Below the pieces are notes generated by a model. That model was not told where the DNA came from. It made no database searches and saw nothing but the letters and a program-made list of their open reading frames with translations. The position numbers were made by a program, and so were the translations under genes. A DNA stretch of 64,000 nt from Agelaius tricolor (Eukaryota > Chordata > Aves > Passeriformes > Icteridae): positions 83,802,881-83,866,880 of the forward strand of contig JALJCS010000001.1 of the NCBI GenBank assembly GCA_023055355.1, written 5' to 3'. Below are positions 24,049 through 38,100 of this stretch, piece by piece (the first letter of the stretch is position 1; every line of letters begins with the position of its first letter).

Positions 24049-26304
24049 AGGGAAAAGTGATAGTTGAAGAGCACATGCAAAAACACCTCTCAATACCAGG
24101 GAATTAAAGAAAGAATGAGGGAAGAATGCAGAGGAGACTTCTCATACATCTGGAAGTATCATGGTAGAATCTTTGTCAAAAACAGAAGCTATAGCTACAT
24201 GAATACAAAAGATAAAAAAATAGCAGTTGTAAACTTCTATGAAACAAACTTAATTCAAAACAGAAAAAAAACCCCAGAGTAATCCAGACCACTTGTTTCT
24301 GTGAAACAGAAGTATAAAAAGTGAGAGCCTTGTGTACAAAAGGTTACATTGCTTCCAGAAAAAAACTGGTTGTTCTTCATGAAGACAATCACACAATCAT
24401 ATCTGTATGGGTGTAAATCCAGAGTTGTAGTTATGCCAATATAGTAAAGAGAACTTGCCTTAATAAAGAAATTGAGTACATGACATTGAAACATATCAGT
24501 TTATTATCTATACATCTATTATGTATTTAAGAATAATATTTACAGTCAGAACAGTCAAGACCAACAAAAAGAGCAAAGAAATATCTTTGTAATTTAAAAT
24601 AATTTGTAACTTATCAATTCCCAGCCTATATTTGACATTACCCAAGGGTCACAAGTCTCCTTCTGGCAACTTTGGAAGTAAATTCTGGAAGCGGTAGGCC
24701 CTTTTATTTTAATGTGGTTTTTCTTTTTCAACAGTGACTGTATAAGTTGTTGTGCTTCATGCTATCTGTATACAGAGGTCATTGTTGTACTTCAGCTGTG
24801 TATACAAAAATACACAGTTGGAGGAATCTGTTCAGATATATATTAGCTTCACAGACTGTGTTAAGTTGTATAATGAATGAAAAATTAATAATTAAATGGT
24901 TGTTAATGTATGCAGTGATAGATGTTTATATATAACTTAAAATGCACCTTAAAACTAGCAAATGTAAATGGAATTTTCACTTCTGACACAAGGAGGAATC
25001 CAAGCACTGAAGCATATAATACTATCATCAATATTTTCTCATGCACATGAAATTTCCTTTACCTCACAGAAGAGGTAGTACTTTCAATGAAAACATATAA
25101 AGGAAAAAATATAATTGAATACAGTAAGATTGAATCTATTTAATATGTCTAACTGATGAGATCCATGAAAGACTAAAAAATGCCCCTGTGAGATTAGTCT
25201 GAGCAGAGAATTCTTATCAAGTACCCAGGCAGTAGCAAAGATTGTATTTGCAGTCAGTGTTAGTAGCAAAAATACATATGCTGATGACCTAGATGTACTT
25301 TATAATAACAAATCAATGAGTTTGCATAGTAGAGTATGTCTGAAATGTTGATTGGAAAAAAGTACTGCAAATTCTAAGAAATAAGAATCTTACTATTTCC
25401 TCTTGATTTAGAATTTTTTCCAGAAGTTTGGAAGCAGGTAAGTAGTCTCTTTTTCTTGAGGACAGTGGACCAAGCCCAAATCTTGTTTTGCTAGCTGCTC
25501 TGTTATTTTATACTTATGTTTTCCTGGAAGATAAGCTTAATTGTACTGTGCATGGTTTGTTACTAAAACCTCTGGAAAGACTTCTGAGATGATGAAACGC
25601 TTACAGTGATCATGTATCTCAATGGGATCCATTCCTTTTTGGGACATTCTTATAAGTGTCCTTACTGGATACTCTCTGTAGCACATGGCATAGGGAGCCT
25701 CCTATTTTGCATCCCTCTGTTCAGAGTATCCAATAATGAGTGCTTGTACTAATGATGTGATCTTACCTTATCCTGGACCTGTCAATAACAAGACCCATGC
25801 AAACCCTTCCTCGGCGGGATAGGGTGGAGAAAGCACGCTCCCAGCTGTGCTTTGGATTGGACACTTCACAGCTCTGCTGGGTGCTTACAGAGGGCATGGA
25901 GGGAACAGCTGCTGTCCTTGGTTCCTAGTCAGAAGCTCCAGACTGTAATTATACACCTCAGCAAGATAGATGAACTTGGCATCAAGAACTACTGTTTGCT
26001 TTTTCATTAAGGCTAAGTAGTCTGGATGAAACTGATGCAATTGTTCCCTCAGTGTTTTATCTGACCTCTTTCCACACTGGGGCTGATGGGAGAGCAGCAG
26101 TACAGCTGTGACACAGGTCACTTAGGATAACATTCACTGAGCCATGATCATACTGTCAGGCCATCTCAAACATATCTTCATGAGTAGTACTGTTTACTTC
26201 CCATAAGGCAAATTCTGTTTTGTGAAAGAATGAAAATGTTTGGCTTTTATTATAGTGAAGATGGATGCAAACTTGAAATATCAAAAGCTAAGCAAAACAA
26301 GATA

Positions 26305-26374
26305 TCCATCCATCCATCCATCCATCCATCCATCCATCCACCCACCCACCCACCCATCCATCCATCCATCCATC
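26305..26374. repeat. CATC/CACC tetranucleotide microsatellite
   Basis: About 17 units of four bases: CATC units, an internal block of four CACC-type units, then CATC units again. In two frames it reads Ile-His-Pro-Ser repeats, which are not a protein. Likely length-polymorphic. Confidence 0.97.
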
Positions 26375-29300
26375 ACTTCCCATGGACAAGCAGGTGTTCA
26401 GCCATCCCAGGAAAGCAAGACTCCATCAAGTGTAACAGATACTTGGGAAGACAAACACTGTAACTCTGAGTGTTCCTCCTTTTTCCGTCTTTCACCCAGT
26501 TTTCATTGCTGAGAGTGATGCCATGTGGCGTGGCATCAGTTGGGATCAAATTGATCAATTGGGATCAGCTTTCCAGGCTGATCTACCTCTGATTCTACTG
26601 ATTCTACCTCTTTGCTTTTCTAAATTAAAATATGTTTTCAGGTGGTCTTTTCAAACAAGAGAAGTCTAACATGATGAAAACCTAAAATACTTATTGGTGG
26701 TCTTTTATACCTGTCTCAGATGACAGGTACAAGAGGACAGGCAATGCATTTGAAAATTTATAATCTTAATTGAGACCAATTTTCTTAAAATCTCTCTTTG
26801 GCAAGTCAGATATTCTGCTGGCAATTGGACTTTCCTCATCTGACCCCATTTTTCCATACTGAAAAAAAATAAAGATACTGCCTTCAGTTGCAGTGCTATT
26901 TGATTTGTTAAAATGTGGCTTGCTTATATACCAACTTACTCTTACTGACACAAATTTTAAGTCTGGGACTAACCAGACTATTTAAGAAGCTAAATTATCT
27001 GTGCTGATGCTAATGGGTCCACTAGTCAAATTAGGTATATTTTTTGTTATTGCATCTCCTGCTTATCAAGTCTTTAGCTGGCTGAATAAAGTGAGTGCTA
27101 TTTAAATACTGTATCTCTGCACTAACTTTGTCAACAGAGCTTCTAGATCATTGAATGAGTAGCAATGGAAGATGCAGTCCAGGTGAGGTCAAGGGGCAAT
27201 GACAAATATTCAGCACTCTTAAGTCAGGACACTTACTAGAATATATAATTACTGGGTTTAGTGCACATAAATGCAGCTGTTTTACTTTTAAAATGTCATT
27301 GCTGTCCCATAGCCACCCTGGCCCCTTTAGGAATCCATGGCACTGTTGCAGTAAATGACTTTACTCTCTCTATATAGACCTTCAACTGCTTATTGTCTTT
27401 TAGTATTCTACCCAGGAGGCTGTCATCTCAAGCATATATGATAAAGGCCAGCAGTTGTCATGGTGGGTCTTCAGAGTCCATTTAAGACACTGTATAGTAA
27501 ATGGTAAAGATGATCTCTACAAGGAAGGGTATGCAGTAGGACCTTACATACCAAGTTCAGCAGCTGGGACTTGGAAGATTTGTCTGTCAAGTTACTGTTA
27601 CATTTCATGGGCACTAAAGTATGAGCATGAGTAGAAAACCTTCTGCTAGAGCCTGGGCACTCTGGATTTCCAGCTGGGCACAGTTTGATCAGGTGCATTA
27701 TTCATCTCAGCTGGCTTGAGTGCTCACAATTATTTTTATTATAGCACTCACTTTGCTTTGATATGATTTACTACAGTGGTATTGAGTAGAAACTTTTTCC
27801 AGAGGGTAAGACACCCTGAAAATGAGCATGGTAAACATTTTAAAGTATTTTAAGAATGTAAAGGGTCATGTGGGTTCACTCAAACCAAATGTCTGTCATC
27901 TCCATAGAAAAGCAAAGAAAGAGATCTTCAAAAAGTATCTAGGAAAGTGTCTTACAGGATTTCCTTTTTGCATGTGAAGTAGTGTTTGAAGGGGTAGTAG
28001 ACAAGATACAAGCTTTTTAGCATCAACATAGTAACACAAATTTTATCTTTCCATGCTTTGATGACCAATGAAGAATCTTTTTATAAAGCTTGTCTGATGG
28101 CTTGAGATATGTTTTACAAAACTTCTCAGTAATGAGTGTATTAATCGGTTTTGTACTAAAAGCTGCAATTTAAATGTTTAATTTTTGGGGAAGCTGAAGA
28201 ATATAAAGATTATGTCAATAGCAACACAAGAACTCATCTGCAAAAATAAGACCAGAACTTGCACTGCCTGAATCCCTGTGTTCTATTCAGTATGTTGCAC
28301 TGCTCTGCATTCTTCAGCAGAAGAATGCCAATTCTGTGTGCCAATTCGGAGTCCTCTGTTCTTCATTGGCCCTTTCCTATCATAACCCAGAGCACACTAA
28401 AACTAGTGTATCTTTCCAGTGAGGTTGTATGATTTTGTGATGATTGGTAATACACTTCCTTGTTATATTTTGTGAAAAAAATACTTCATTTACATTCATC
28501 ATGCCTCTGCAATCATATGGCCAGATACTGTAACTCATTATATTTATGAATAATAAGCAAGAATTGCAGAGTTGCAATCAGTTCAGGAATTTCTTTCCTA
28601 TAATTCATAGAGTGGAGATTATTGTATTCAGAAAGTTCGAGGACTGGATCAAAAAGTTATTAGAGGTAATACAAAACCCTAGATCTTAAGTTTGAACCTT
28701 CACTGAGACTTTTACATGGATGCATTTTTGTTTTCATTTGAGTTCATTCAAATCCTATAAAATGAGATAATTGAAAAAAGGAGGGGAAGTGTGGAGAAAA
28801 AGACAGAAATTAGAGGTTATATGTCTTAGGTGGCTGGCATATCATGCAGTTTAAAGTATGATGCAGTTTTAAATTTGTCCTCTTTTTTTGTCTCTGTTTA
28901 ACTCTTCATTTCCAGTACTTAATATTTTAAATTGGCTTCATAAGGAAGTAAGACCCATGAAATCTCACTTTCACTGCCCTCCACAGCAATAACTCTTGAG
29001 ACTTCTCATCAATTAAACAATAGAATAAAAGCCTTCAACTTACAAGAAGCTGGTCATACAAATCGTTATGAGAACTCATCAGTCAGGAAGGGAAGAGACA
29101 CACTCACTTAAAGCCCTGCAAACTCAGATCTTGTTTAGCCTGGTTGGACAAAATGACACACATGCTCACTGGCTCATCAGTGTGCCAGAAAGGTAATAGG
29201 TGTGAAAAGTTAGGCTGAATCAACTTAGTTCCTGCTGTAATACAGAATGACTCCAGGAAACTGCATTCAGAGCTGAATTTCACTCAGACTTGTTAAAAAG

Positions 29301-29837
29301 GAGTCAGGAGCTCCCTGAAGTAGTTGTACTCATATTAAGCATGGTTGGGGCTTGATAGCAGCAAAGACTTCTCAGTGAGTAGCCAAACTGAGCTAACAGA
29401 TCATGTCTCAAGAGCAGTGAACCTACCTGCAGGCACGGGGGAGTGGGCAGTGAGACAGGCTGTTCCAGGAACAGCACATCAAGGAGCTCCAGAAACATAC
29501 AAATCACTTCCTATACAAAGGTAACAGAGAAATAGAACTTGAAGCTAATGAAATGGGAACAGAAGGTGAAGTATCAGAATATTGGAATTTTACTTGAAAT
29601 ACCTTCTAGTAGCTAACAGTGAAAGCCCTACCAAGTTTGTTCAGATACCACCTCTAGAAACTGGCAAATAAGCTAGGCAGATGTCAGGCCATTTTCTTGG
29701 ATATTCTGGTTCCACATTATGAGGTGGGTTTTTTAATAATTTATCTTAATCTCCTTCAAAGCTATTAGGTTAAACTATAAGAAACTAACAGAACCCCTTC
29801 AAGATGCAGAATACCTGTTATTGGTCATTTTCTTAAT

Positions 29838-30359
29838 TATTGTGGGTCAATACCAGTGGACAGCTAAGCACTACACCAAATGCTTACTCAGTTTCCCCCT
29901 GCTACCCCTGGCTGGATGGGAAAAGAGGGAAGGAATATCAAAAGCAAGAAAACTTGGGATCAAGAAAAAAATAAGAATTGTTTAATAAGTAAAGGAGAAG
30001 TGAAAGAGTGTAGGGAAACAAAAGTGATGCAAAGACAATCAGTCACTACCTCCCACAGGTAGCCTGATTCCCATCCTGTTCCCAAACAAAAGATGTGTAA
30101 CTTCCTAAACCATCTCTTTTCCCTGCTATTGCTGGGTGTGATGTGACATGTTGTGGAACATGTCTTTGGTTGGTTGGGTCATCTGCCTCTTAACCTATTG
30201 CAGCAAATTGAGAAACCAAGGAAGCCTTGATGCTCTGCAGACACTGCTTAGCAAAAGCTGGAATGTTTGTTTGTTACCAGTATCATTTTGGTCAAAAATC
30301 TAAGCCCCATATGAGCCACTATGATGAAAATGAATTCTGTCCTATCTGGACCCAGTACA
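29838..30359 (-). mobile_element. Solo LTR of avian ERVL type, degraded
   Basis: The block follows the avian ERVL LTR from end to end in reverse. The + strand start has GTGG, then CAGCTAAGCACTAC (the R-U5 end). Next come a TGGATGGGAAAAGAGG region and a GTTTAATAAGTAAAG part (the TATTAAAC polyadenylation region on the minus strand). It closes GAATTCTGTCCTATCTGGAC to CAGTACA, the counterpart of the usual LTR start. About 520 bp, with many substitutions. A weak possible 5-bp target duplication is CTTAA before and CTTAT after. No internal retroviral sequence remains. Confidence 0.8.
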
Positions 30360-33300
30360 CTTATGTAGGAAATTTGTAATACCAAAGGTATGCTGTTTTA
30401 CTGTGACCTTTCTCAGTAAAATGTTATTTCAAAATATATCTTATTTCCATTCTTAAAGATAAAAAAAAAAATCTTCATTTTAAGGATTCTATTAAGGCTT
30501 TGGTGGATGCAGAGACCTCAGGATGCTTGTGGGAGGAAGGCTGGGATCTGTCTGTCGGTTTAAATGCATATTTTAAGATGACTTACATTTTGTTCTATCA
30601 GGAAGTGCTCTTTCCTTCTCTTCCTAGTGTTTGCCTACCAATACATCCATGTATGGGTGCTGCTCATTTCTCAATTCTGACGCTGTCACTTCTCTTTCTA
30701 ACCAGCCTTCTGTGCTGGTGACTGCTGCTATAGCACTTCTGCTTTGGCTGGGCAGGCAAAGTGAATCCCAGTGAAGCAATTCATCATTTATGAAACTCCC
30801 ACCAGAAATTTTAATATCAGCACCTGTGATCGATGAAGAGTGTTCCAATCAATGTATGGAGCATTTTAACACATAATTTTCACAGTGTTAAACTGAACTT
30901 GTCACGTAAATCCCCAACTTAGTATATGCATGTGGGGAGCCTAGCCGCCTTAAAGAAAAGCTAATGTATAATGCATATTTTTGCAGCATTACCATTCTTT
31001 CTCCCTATCTCTCAGAGTTTCTTTCCTTTGTCACTGCCCTGTCCTACACATATGTAATTTAGTGCCCTAATTTGGTCACAGCTCTTCCTATTTCATATAT
31101 ACCCGTGCACACTTATGTACATGTCAGTGTAATACATGCCTAAGCCATCTGGTATCTTTCCTTGCAAATGTTCACACAGAAAATTGACTGTGAGTAAGGT
31201 TCTGAACCTGCCTGTCCAAATGGTCCATATTTGTTTGATTTTTCTAGCAAATGCATAGATCCTATTAGTGAGACTGATCCAACATATTTCCATGTGTCAG
31301 CTGTACCTGCTGCAAGTGTCATTCTGTTCAGTGATAACAGGACTTGCATCCTAAAATAGAGAGAAAACAAGAACATCAGGTCCTTTTGAGGATCTGAATT
31401 GCTTTTTCTACCATCTGCTGACCAATGCTTTGAAAGAAAGAAAGTCTGTGTCTGGATTGACACCTTCCTTCTTTCTAAGCCAATAAAGGATTGGCCTGTT
31501 AAAGAGTCCAGACATGCCATGTTTGCAAGAGAAGCTTATTAGAACATAAAATGTCACTGGTATCATATGTTTTCAACTCATTGCAGTATACAGGAGCAGA
31601 TACAGGTATTCTTTTAGTGTATTTGTTACATTTAATTATTCCTTGAAGTAGCTTAATTTAACTGTGCAATAAAACTATTTTATATTTATTTTACTATGAT
31701 ACAGAAATTGCAGAACAAGTTACTGAATGGGAGAAAAAGATGTGAAGTAGTGCTTGACTTCCTTGCTTTATTGTTACATATACTTTGGAAAGATCTTTCA
31801 GATATTGCTGTATGAATATTTTTTTCATTAGTAGGTAAATAACCAGAGCTGGAAATTGTAGGAGTTAGAAGATACAATGCAGGACCCAGTTTAATTATCA
31901 TTATGAGGTGTAGAAATGATTGTGTTGCTGGAAGGAGTGTTTGGGGTGAAGAATTTCCTTTCTCTGAAGCATCTGATGTTTGCTAAAGAGTAATACAATT
32001 TTAGATGGATCAGTTATCTATTCTAGCAGTGTTTACAGAATAAGGAAAATAAAAATTTTCCCTGATTCAAATTTGGATATTCTGCATTTCATATATGTAG
32101 CTATACACGTCATCCATTGCTTTTTCATGCACAATTCATTTCATCTGAAATCAACCATTATTAAATTCCATTTTATATTATCCAATAGGGCATCGTCAAT
32201 CACCCAGGGAAAGGTAATCTTATATATTAGTCCAATAACATCTCTCTTGCACAACACATTAATTTTAATTGTAAGCATTTCATTAAAGCAGTATTTACTT
32301 GGTGCTAATTCCCCTGTATGCAGTATACCACTGACACAATGAGCTCTTTTTGTAACTGCATGGAAATTTTCCTCTATTCTAACCTTAAATACATTCAGCT
32401 GTATTGAATTACTGTAGAATTCTGCCTAGAGCCTGTAGTCATTGCATCCCTAACCTCATAGACAAAGGTCTAGTGCTGAATCAGCTCACCTTTGTGGTTT
32501 CACAGTCCCAGTGTGCACTCGATACTGGGACAGACCATGGCTGTTTTTCACTTCTGTTGGCTTATGAAACATTCTATTGCTCGACTGTAGCCCAGCCACA
32601 GCACTATTGCTGTGTGAAATTTTGCTCTTCCTGTTACACAGCCCAATTTTGCAGGACATCACACAGTCACCATTGAAAAATCTGCCTTCGGGGGCTTTGT
32701 GGGTCTCTTTTATTGTTTAGGCAGGTTGGAGCTCAGGAAGAAATCATTTCACTGATCTCAGATTGACCATGTTAAGAGGTGAGCTAAGCATCTTTCTCTG
32801 CCTCTGCAATCTACTGTACCATACTCGTTGTTTTCTTAGCCATTTGTGACACAAAATGCCTGATGTTAGCTGAGACAATATGTATCTACTGATCAGCAAG
32901 GACAGCTGTAGCAAAATTAGTGGAAGAGATTTGTCTTTTTACATATTATTGCTGGGCTATTTGAATTTGCTTCTTTTTCTTCCCTTCTACCTTGGATATC
33001 ATCTGCAAAGAATTTGCAGTTTCCCTATAACTGTATTAAACAGGAGAAGGAAACAGTTGTGTGCATGTGCACTGCTCTTGTAGGACAGACACACTAGACC
33101 TATGTGGCGTGCCAGTGGGCATCTCATGACCCTGAAAAATCATCCCTGTGTTAGGATGACTGAGCAAAGGTTAATTCTCCCTTCCTTTGATTACTGTAAG
33201 TAGTCTGACTGCCCTAAAGTGCCTGTGATTACTGTTCCACCTTTGGTGCCAAAGCTGCCCCATCTGGTGCTTCCTGGGCGGAGGGAGTTGGGGACTTCTT

Positions 33301-34997
33301 GCAGCAATTTATTGCACAGTGTAGGCATATGCTTGAAATCTTCACACACATTTTATTCTCTTCCACTAGAGGCCAAGACATCCCTAAAAATGTTTCTAAC
33401 GATTATCCCTTGTATTCTTACCTCTCAGCCATATCTACCTCCTGTAATCTCTCAGTCTCCTAAGCTTAGTACTGCCTTTCTTGTCTGTCTCAGAGGCCTT
33501 TCATCCCACTTCTGCTTCTATCTTCTTCTTGCCAAGTACATGAGCTGGTCCTTACACCTACTTGTACTAGACCCCTTCTGCAGTTGTATCATTGTCTGTG
33601 CCTGGCTCTGCTTGAGTGCCTCTGGAGAAGGTGGCTACTAAACATTTAAACGTTTCATGCCATTTATTTCCTGCCATAAATCCATCAGCTTTGTCTTTTC
33701 ATCTGGTTTATGTTTAATTCCTTTTACTGAAGACACAAGAAGGTGTGTCTTCAGTAGGTGATAAGCACTGCGGCCATGAGTGGTACAGTCACAGCACTGA
33801 CCTCCCACCTATTCTTCTTCTGTGGGAGAGGTGAAAATGAAGAGAGAAAGTAGTTTGGGCTGATTGCCAGAAGAAGCAGGTGACACTGGCTGCATTGCAA
33901 GGGAGCCAGAGAGCAGGGCAAAAAGCCAGAGCCTAAGTGTAAATGCTAGTTTAGGCAGACCTGGGTTCCAGTCAAACCTTCATGCATGGACTCATCAAAA
34001 TCCCAATCAAATTTACATAAAATGTGTATATATTTTCATGCTGTAAGTCTCATACTTCCTAATTCCCCTCATCATGCATTAGACCCCTTGCACTCTTCCT
34101 TCTCCCTGTCCGTCAATTTATTCTCACCTTTGTCTTGCACCTGAAGGCATCTTGTCTGCAGTGTCACTGGCCTCTGTAATCTATGGATGCTTCTAGTCTG
34201 CTCAGAAATTCACAGAAAATGAGCTCAGAATAACTATGTGGCCATCCCTTATCCAGTCTGCAGAAAAAAAAAGTGATTTTTTAGAAAATCATAGTAAAGC
34301 AACACTTAAAAATAGCATGTATTGGAATGTGTAGATTGCTGTTCATTGAGCATATATTGACTAACAAAAAGTGGGTTTTTTCATGTAGATTTTACAAAGA
34401 AATATACTAAAAATGTTGAAGACAATAATTAATACTTCAGCCACTAGTGTCTAAATAATCTGACAGGATGACTCTTGTAGGTTCCACTTGCTGTTCTTTA
34501 TCATAATTTATCATAGCATAGAAAGGTTATAGGCACATGATTGGTGAAAACAGATATAAAAACTTATAAATAATCATATTTTATAAAATGGGGAAAACAG
34601 CATGTTTAGCTTTTCATCCAAGCATAGCTTGAATATTTAAGGGAATTTTCAGAAGTATATTTCCAAGAAAGCTGGAAAGCCAATGAAAATGTGCCTGCCT
34701 TCTGCATGGCTCATTGCTTTTTCACAGGAAAGTTCTACATCACCCTTAGCCTGTGAGTGCACAGATGTATCTTACAATGAATAAATTTTGTCTGCTAGTG
34801 AACTAAGGACAATCAGCTGTGGCACAAAAGACCAGAATAGGCACAGCAGTGATATCACCTGCTTCCACCATGAAACAGGGCTCACCCTGCCGCTCCTTTC
34901 AGTCCCTTCTCTGCTCTGAAATGATTTTGTCTTACGTGACATGCTTTAACTCCAGAGAAAGTTAGTAATTTTCATTTCTCTTACGTCTCTGCCTTTC
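30360..34997. other. Unannotated stretch, one small hairpin
   Basis: No supported gene. The longest open frame (33219-33641 +, 140 codons) and one at 31980-32342 (120 codons) show no domain. The sequence at about 32080-32340 is even in composition and reads a little like conserved non-coding DNA. A 12-bp inverted repeat at 33725-33756 is listed separately. Confidence 0.45.
33725..33756. repeat. Inverted repeat, perfect 12-bp arms, 8-nt loop
   Basis: TACTGAAGACAC (33725-33736) pairs fully with GTGTCTTCAGTA (33745-33756). Loop AAGAAGGT. Confidence 0.95.
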
Positions 34998-35140
34998 TTG
35001 TAGGCCCCCTTTAGGTACTGGAAGGCTGCCTTGAAGCCTTTTCTTCTCCAGGCCCAACCACCCCAACTGTCTCGGCCTGGAGAGAGATATAATAGGAGAG
35101 ATATTCCAGCTCTCTAATCATTTCAAGATAGAATTAGACC
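34998..35140 (-). mobile_element. CR1 internal fragment
   Basis: TTTAGGTACTGGAAGGCTGC, then CCTTTTCTTCTCCAGGC and AGGAGAGATATTCCAGCTCT follow the CR1 ORF2 C-terminus in reverse. The terminal octamers are absent, so both ends are lost or eroded. Confidence 0.8.
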
Positions 35141-38100
35141 ATGTTTAGCCTTTAATACGGATAATTAAGGGTCCTGGAGAGCAGTTAATTTTGGGAAATT
35201 GTTGTGGATAAGGGAGCATCAGAATGTGGCAAAGCAGCTAGTAATTCTGGTGAACCTTAGGTGGGAATTGCAGATGCTCTTTATAGCAGCATGTAGCTGC
35301 AGGTATGTAGCTATTTCCTAGGGCATCTACATGTGTGAGGGCTGAGAGAATCCCTCAATTTCATTTTGTTGTTTCTCAATGGCAACTTCAAGGTAAACCA
35401 CTTCTAATTCAGGAGCTTTATATTTATGTCAGCCTAAGTGTGTGGAAAGGAATTTTTTTCCCTCTCTAACCTATATTTGTGCCCCTCAGATTAGATGTGG
35501 CATTGCTTTTCAGAACTGAAGCAATTTGAGTATTTGTGCATAGCTGTTCCTGGCTACTTATTTCTGCCCCTGAGCTCCAGTTTGTCATCCCTTTAGTTAT
35601 GGTAATACAGCTAAGTGGTGCTTATCTGAAAACCAAATCCACCAGAAGAGGAATAGTTTCAGTGACTGGGTTTACAGCCTAGCAACACAAATTGCTATTT
35701 TTCAAAATGCCTTACAGGCATAGAAATGAGAGGTTAGATCAGGGAATGGGCTTCTTAAACCTTTTTTGCTGCTAATTATTCAGGAAAAGATCCTGGCCTT
35801 CCTGTCCCAGTCTTCTCTGGTTACAGAGGTGCTGTGCCCTGATCATGTGCAATTATCACGTGCCCCAATGGTAAACAAAGTTCAATAGGTTTGGCTGAGC
35901 CATCAGTAAATCATTAATCCGTTCTCAAGTGAAATGTTAGTAAAGCACCACCATTGGTCAGAAGATGCTCAAAGCCCAGTATGATCTTCTTGACACACTG
36001 AATAATGTGTTTCATATGAACGTGCAAATTGGTAACCACATTTCATACAGACACAAGTAGGATAACTTGCTACCTCTTGTTGATTCTTGCTTGAGAATGG
36101 CTTAGCAGTAACTGAATCACTTTGAGAAGATAATATGTTTAACCTGTTGTTTAAGTTCTTAGGAAATACTGTTGACAATGGTTACTTGGAATTCTTTTGT
36201 TCTCTTATGACCTATAGGAAGGAAATCTACACCTGGGTGAATGACTGTGCAAATGTAGTGATACACACTTCTGCTTTGTTCCCAGAGGAGGCTATGCCTC
36301 CAAAAGTTTGGTGAGCCAGCCTACAGCTCAAACTATGCTTTGTTAATCTTTTGATAGAGAAGTTAGAGACTTTTCTAGGCCCTGTGATGAATCACTATTG
36401 ACCTTCGATACTTCTGTGTTGTATTCTTCCTCGCAAATAATGTAATAGACAAGGTTTGTCCTCTTTCTGGCAACTCTTTAATCGCCATCTCTTTTTTTTT
36501 TTTGTCTTCTCTCAGTCTGAAAGATTTTGTTTGCTTCTTAATAGACTATATCACTTGGAAAGCATCTATTAATAATTTGCTGTTTCCTGCCATGTGTCTG
36601 ACAAACATAATAAGAAGCAGGAGATACCACTCTGCAGTTTCTCTGCTGGGCTTAGCATTTATTCTGTATACTCCAAGACTTCCCATTGAAAAGTAGTCCA
36701 AACACTTTTCAAACACCTCAAACATTGTGTCTATTTGTTAAAAAAAAACCCAGTGTGCCAAGTCCAGCAGTGAGCCTGACACAATTGCAGTGAAATCAAC
36801 AAATATAGTAACAAAGACTTGTTGCTAGGTAAGAGAGACTTACTCAAACTGGCTAAAGTTTTTTGATCTTTTCTCCCCTCATCTGAGTTCTGTTTTCAAC
36901 AGTTCATTAAAAAACAAGAAGTTTTTGGTTTTGTGTGTCCATACTGACAATTACATGAATCTTAGATATAATAACAAATAAGGATGAACCACATGATCCG
37001 GTAATTTTCATGTGAAAAGGCAAAAGAACTGGCAGGAACCCTCAACATCCAAATAGAGGCATAGTGTTGCTACACTGGGAATTCTCTGTTAATGGTCTGT
37101 CATTGTGAAACCAAGGCTTGCTGAGCAGTCAATAGGTATTAGTATCTATTAAATTCTCTTAGTATTAATAGAATTTTAAAAACACCCTTTTTTCTTTTTT
37201 TTTTTTAATTCACTATCTGTGTAGTGAAGTCAATAGTAGAAAGATCATGTTCTGCTTTAAATAGCAATGACTTGCTCAATTAATTAGTTTCAGGACAGTA
37301 TACAGTATCTGTATACGTATCCTGGGCAGCTTCAAAGTTGTATAAAATTTTATTCTTGCAGAGGTTTTTAAACCAACTACAGGAGTGGTTTACATGTGTT
37401 CTTTCGAAGTGCAGTTGTGGCTGGTTTTTGTGGCTCCAGTGTTATGTGTAGAATTGTGTTCTGTGTATTTTTGTTCTTGTGATGACTGCCTCATGTATCA
37501 GCTGTTCAGACATCCAGCACCATGGTGTGAGTTGGATAGCCTAGTTATTTTTCCCTTGTATTGGGATTCCCACTCATTTCCATGGAAACCTGAAAAGCTG
37601 GAGGAATAAAGCACGGAAGCACTTGCTGTGTTACAGAATGTGCAGCTTGTGCCTGTGAGTGCCAGTGTAGTTGTAGGTCTGGCTAGGCTTCTAGTCTAAA
37701 ACCTGTAAAAGGGTTTAGCTTTTAGATTTATTTCTTATCCAAACATGGTTTTATTTTCCTTATGTAGGAATGTGTTATAAACACATGTTCTTACATACAT
37801 CTCTTTTAATACTAATAGAATGGCTACACATGCTCATAAGTGCATATTCAATATTATATACATGTTCACACATTGAAACATATACATACACAGACACACA
37901 TGCATGCTTGTCTCTGACAAAAACACATTCAGAAACAGAGGTATTAAAGTCTGTAAGAAATGCATAACTTATCCACAGAGTTATTCTAATGGCTGTCACT
38001 TTGAAGGCTTTTCTTAATCAAATACTAACAAAAACTTGAATAGATTGACAATGGAAAATATATGAATATGACTAAAGATTCTTTTCAGTGAAATAACCTA

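Larger units (their letters stand above)
23025..29837. other. Unannotated stretch with a microsatellite
   Basis: No supported gene. It holds a 17-bp tandem duplication at 24015-24048 and a CATC microsatellite at 26305-26374, each listed separately. A GC-richer patch near 25800-25910 was not recognised. Open frames are under 80 codons apart from those created by the CATC repeat. Confidence 0.45.

Noticed and set aside
26230..26512. Ile-His-Pro-Ser repeat proteins in two plus frames
   Set aside because: They are the CATC microsatellite read as codons.
26588..26610. GATTCTACTGATTCTACC as a plus-strand CR1 3' end
   Set aside because: Octamer spacing and upstream CR1 body do not match.
31140..31520. 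126-codon minus frame
   Set aside because: No domain similarity recognised and no supporting signals.
33219..33641. 140-codon plus frame
   Set aside because: Low-complexity Leu/Ser/Cys-rich product without recognised family or splice context.
35969..36178. Minus frame with several Cys and His resembling a small zinc finger
   Set aside because: Spacing does not match a zinc-finger class I know and the frame is short.
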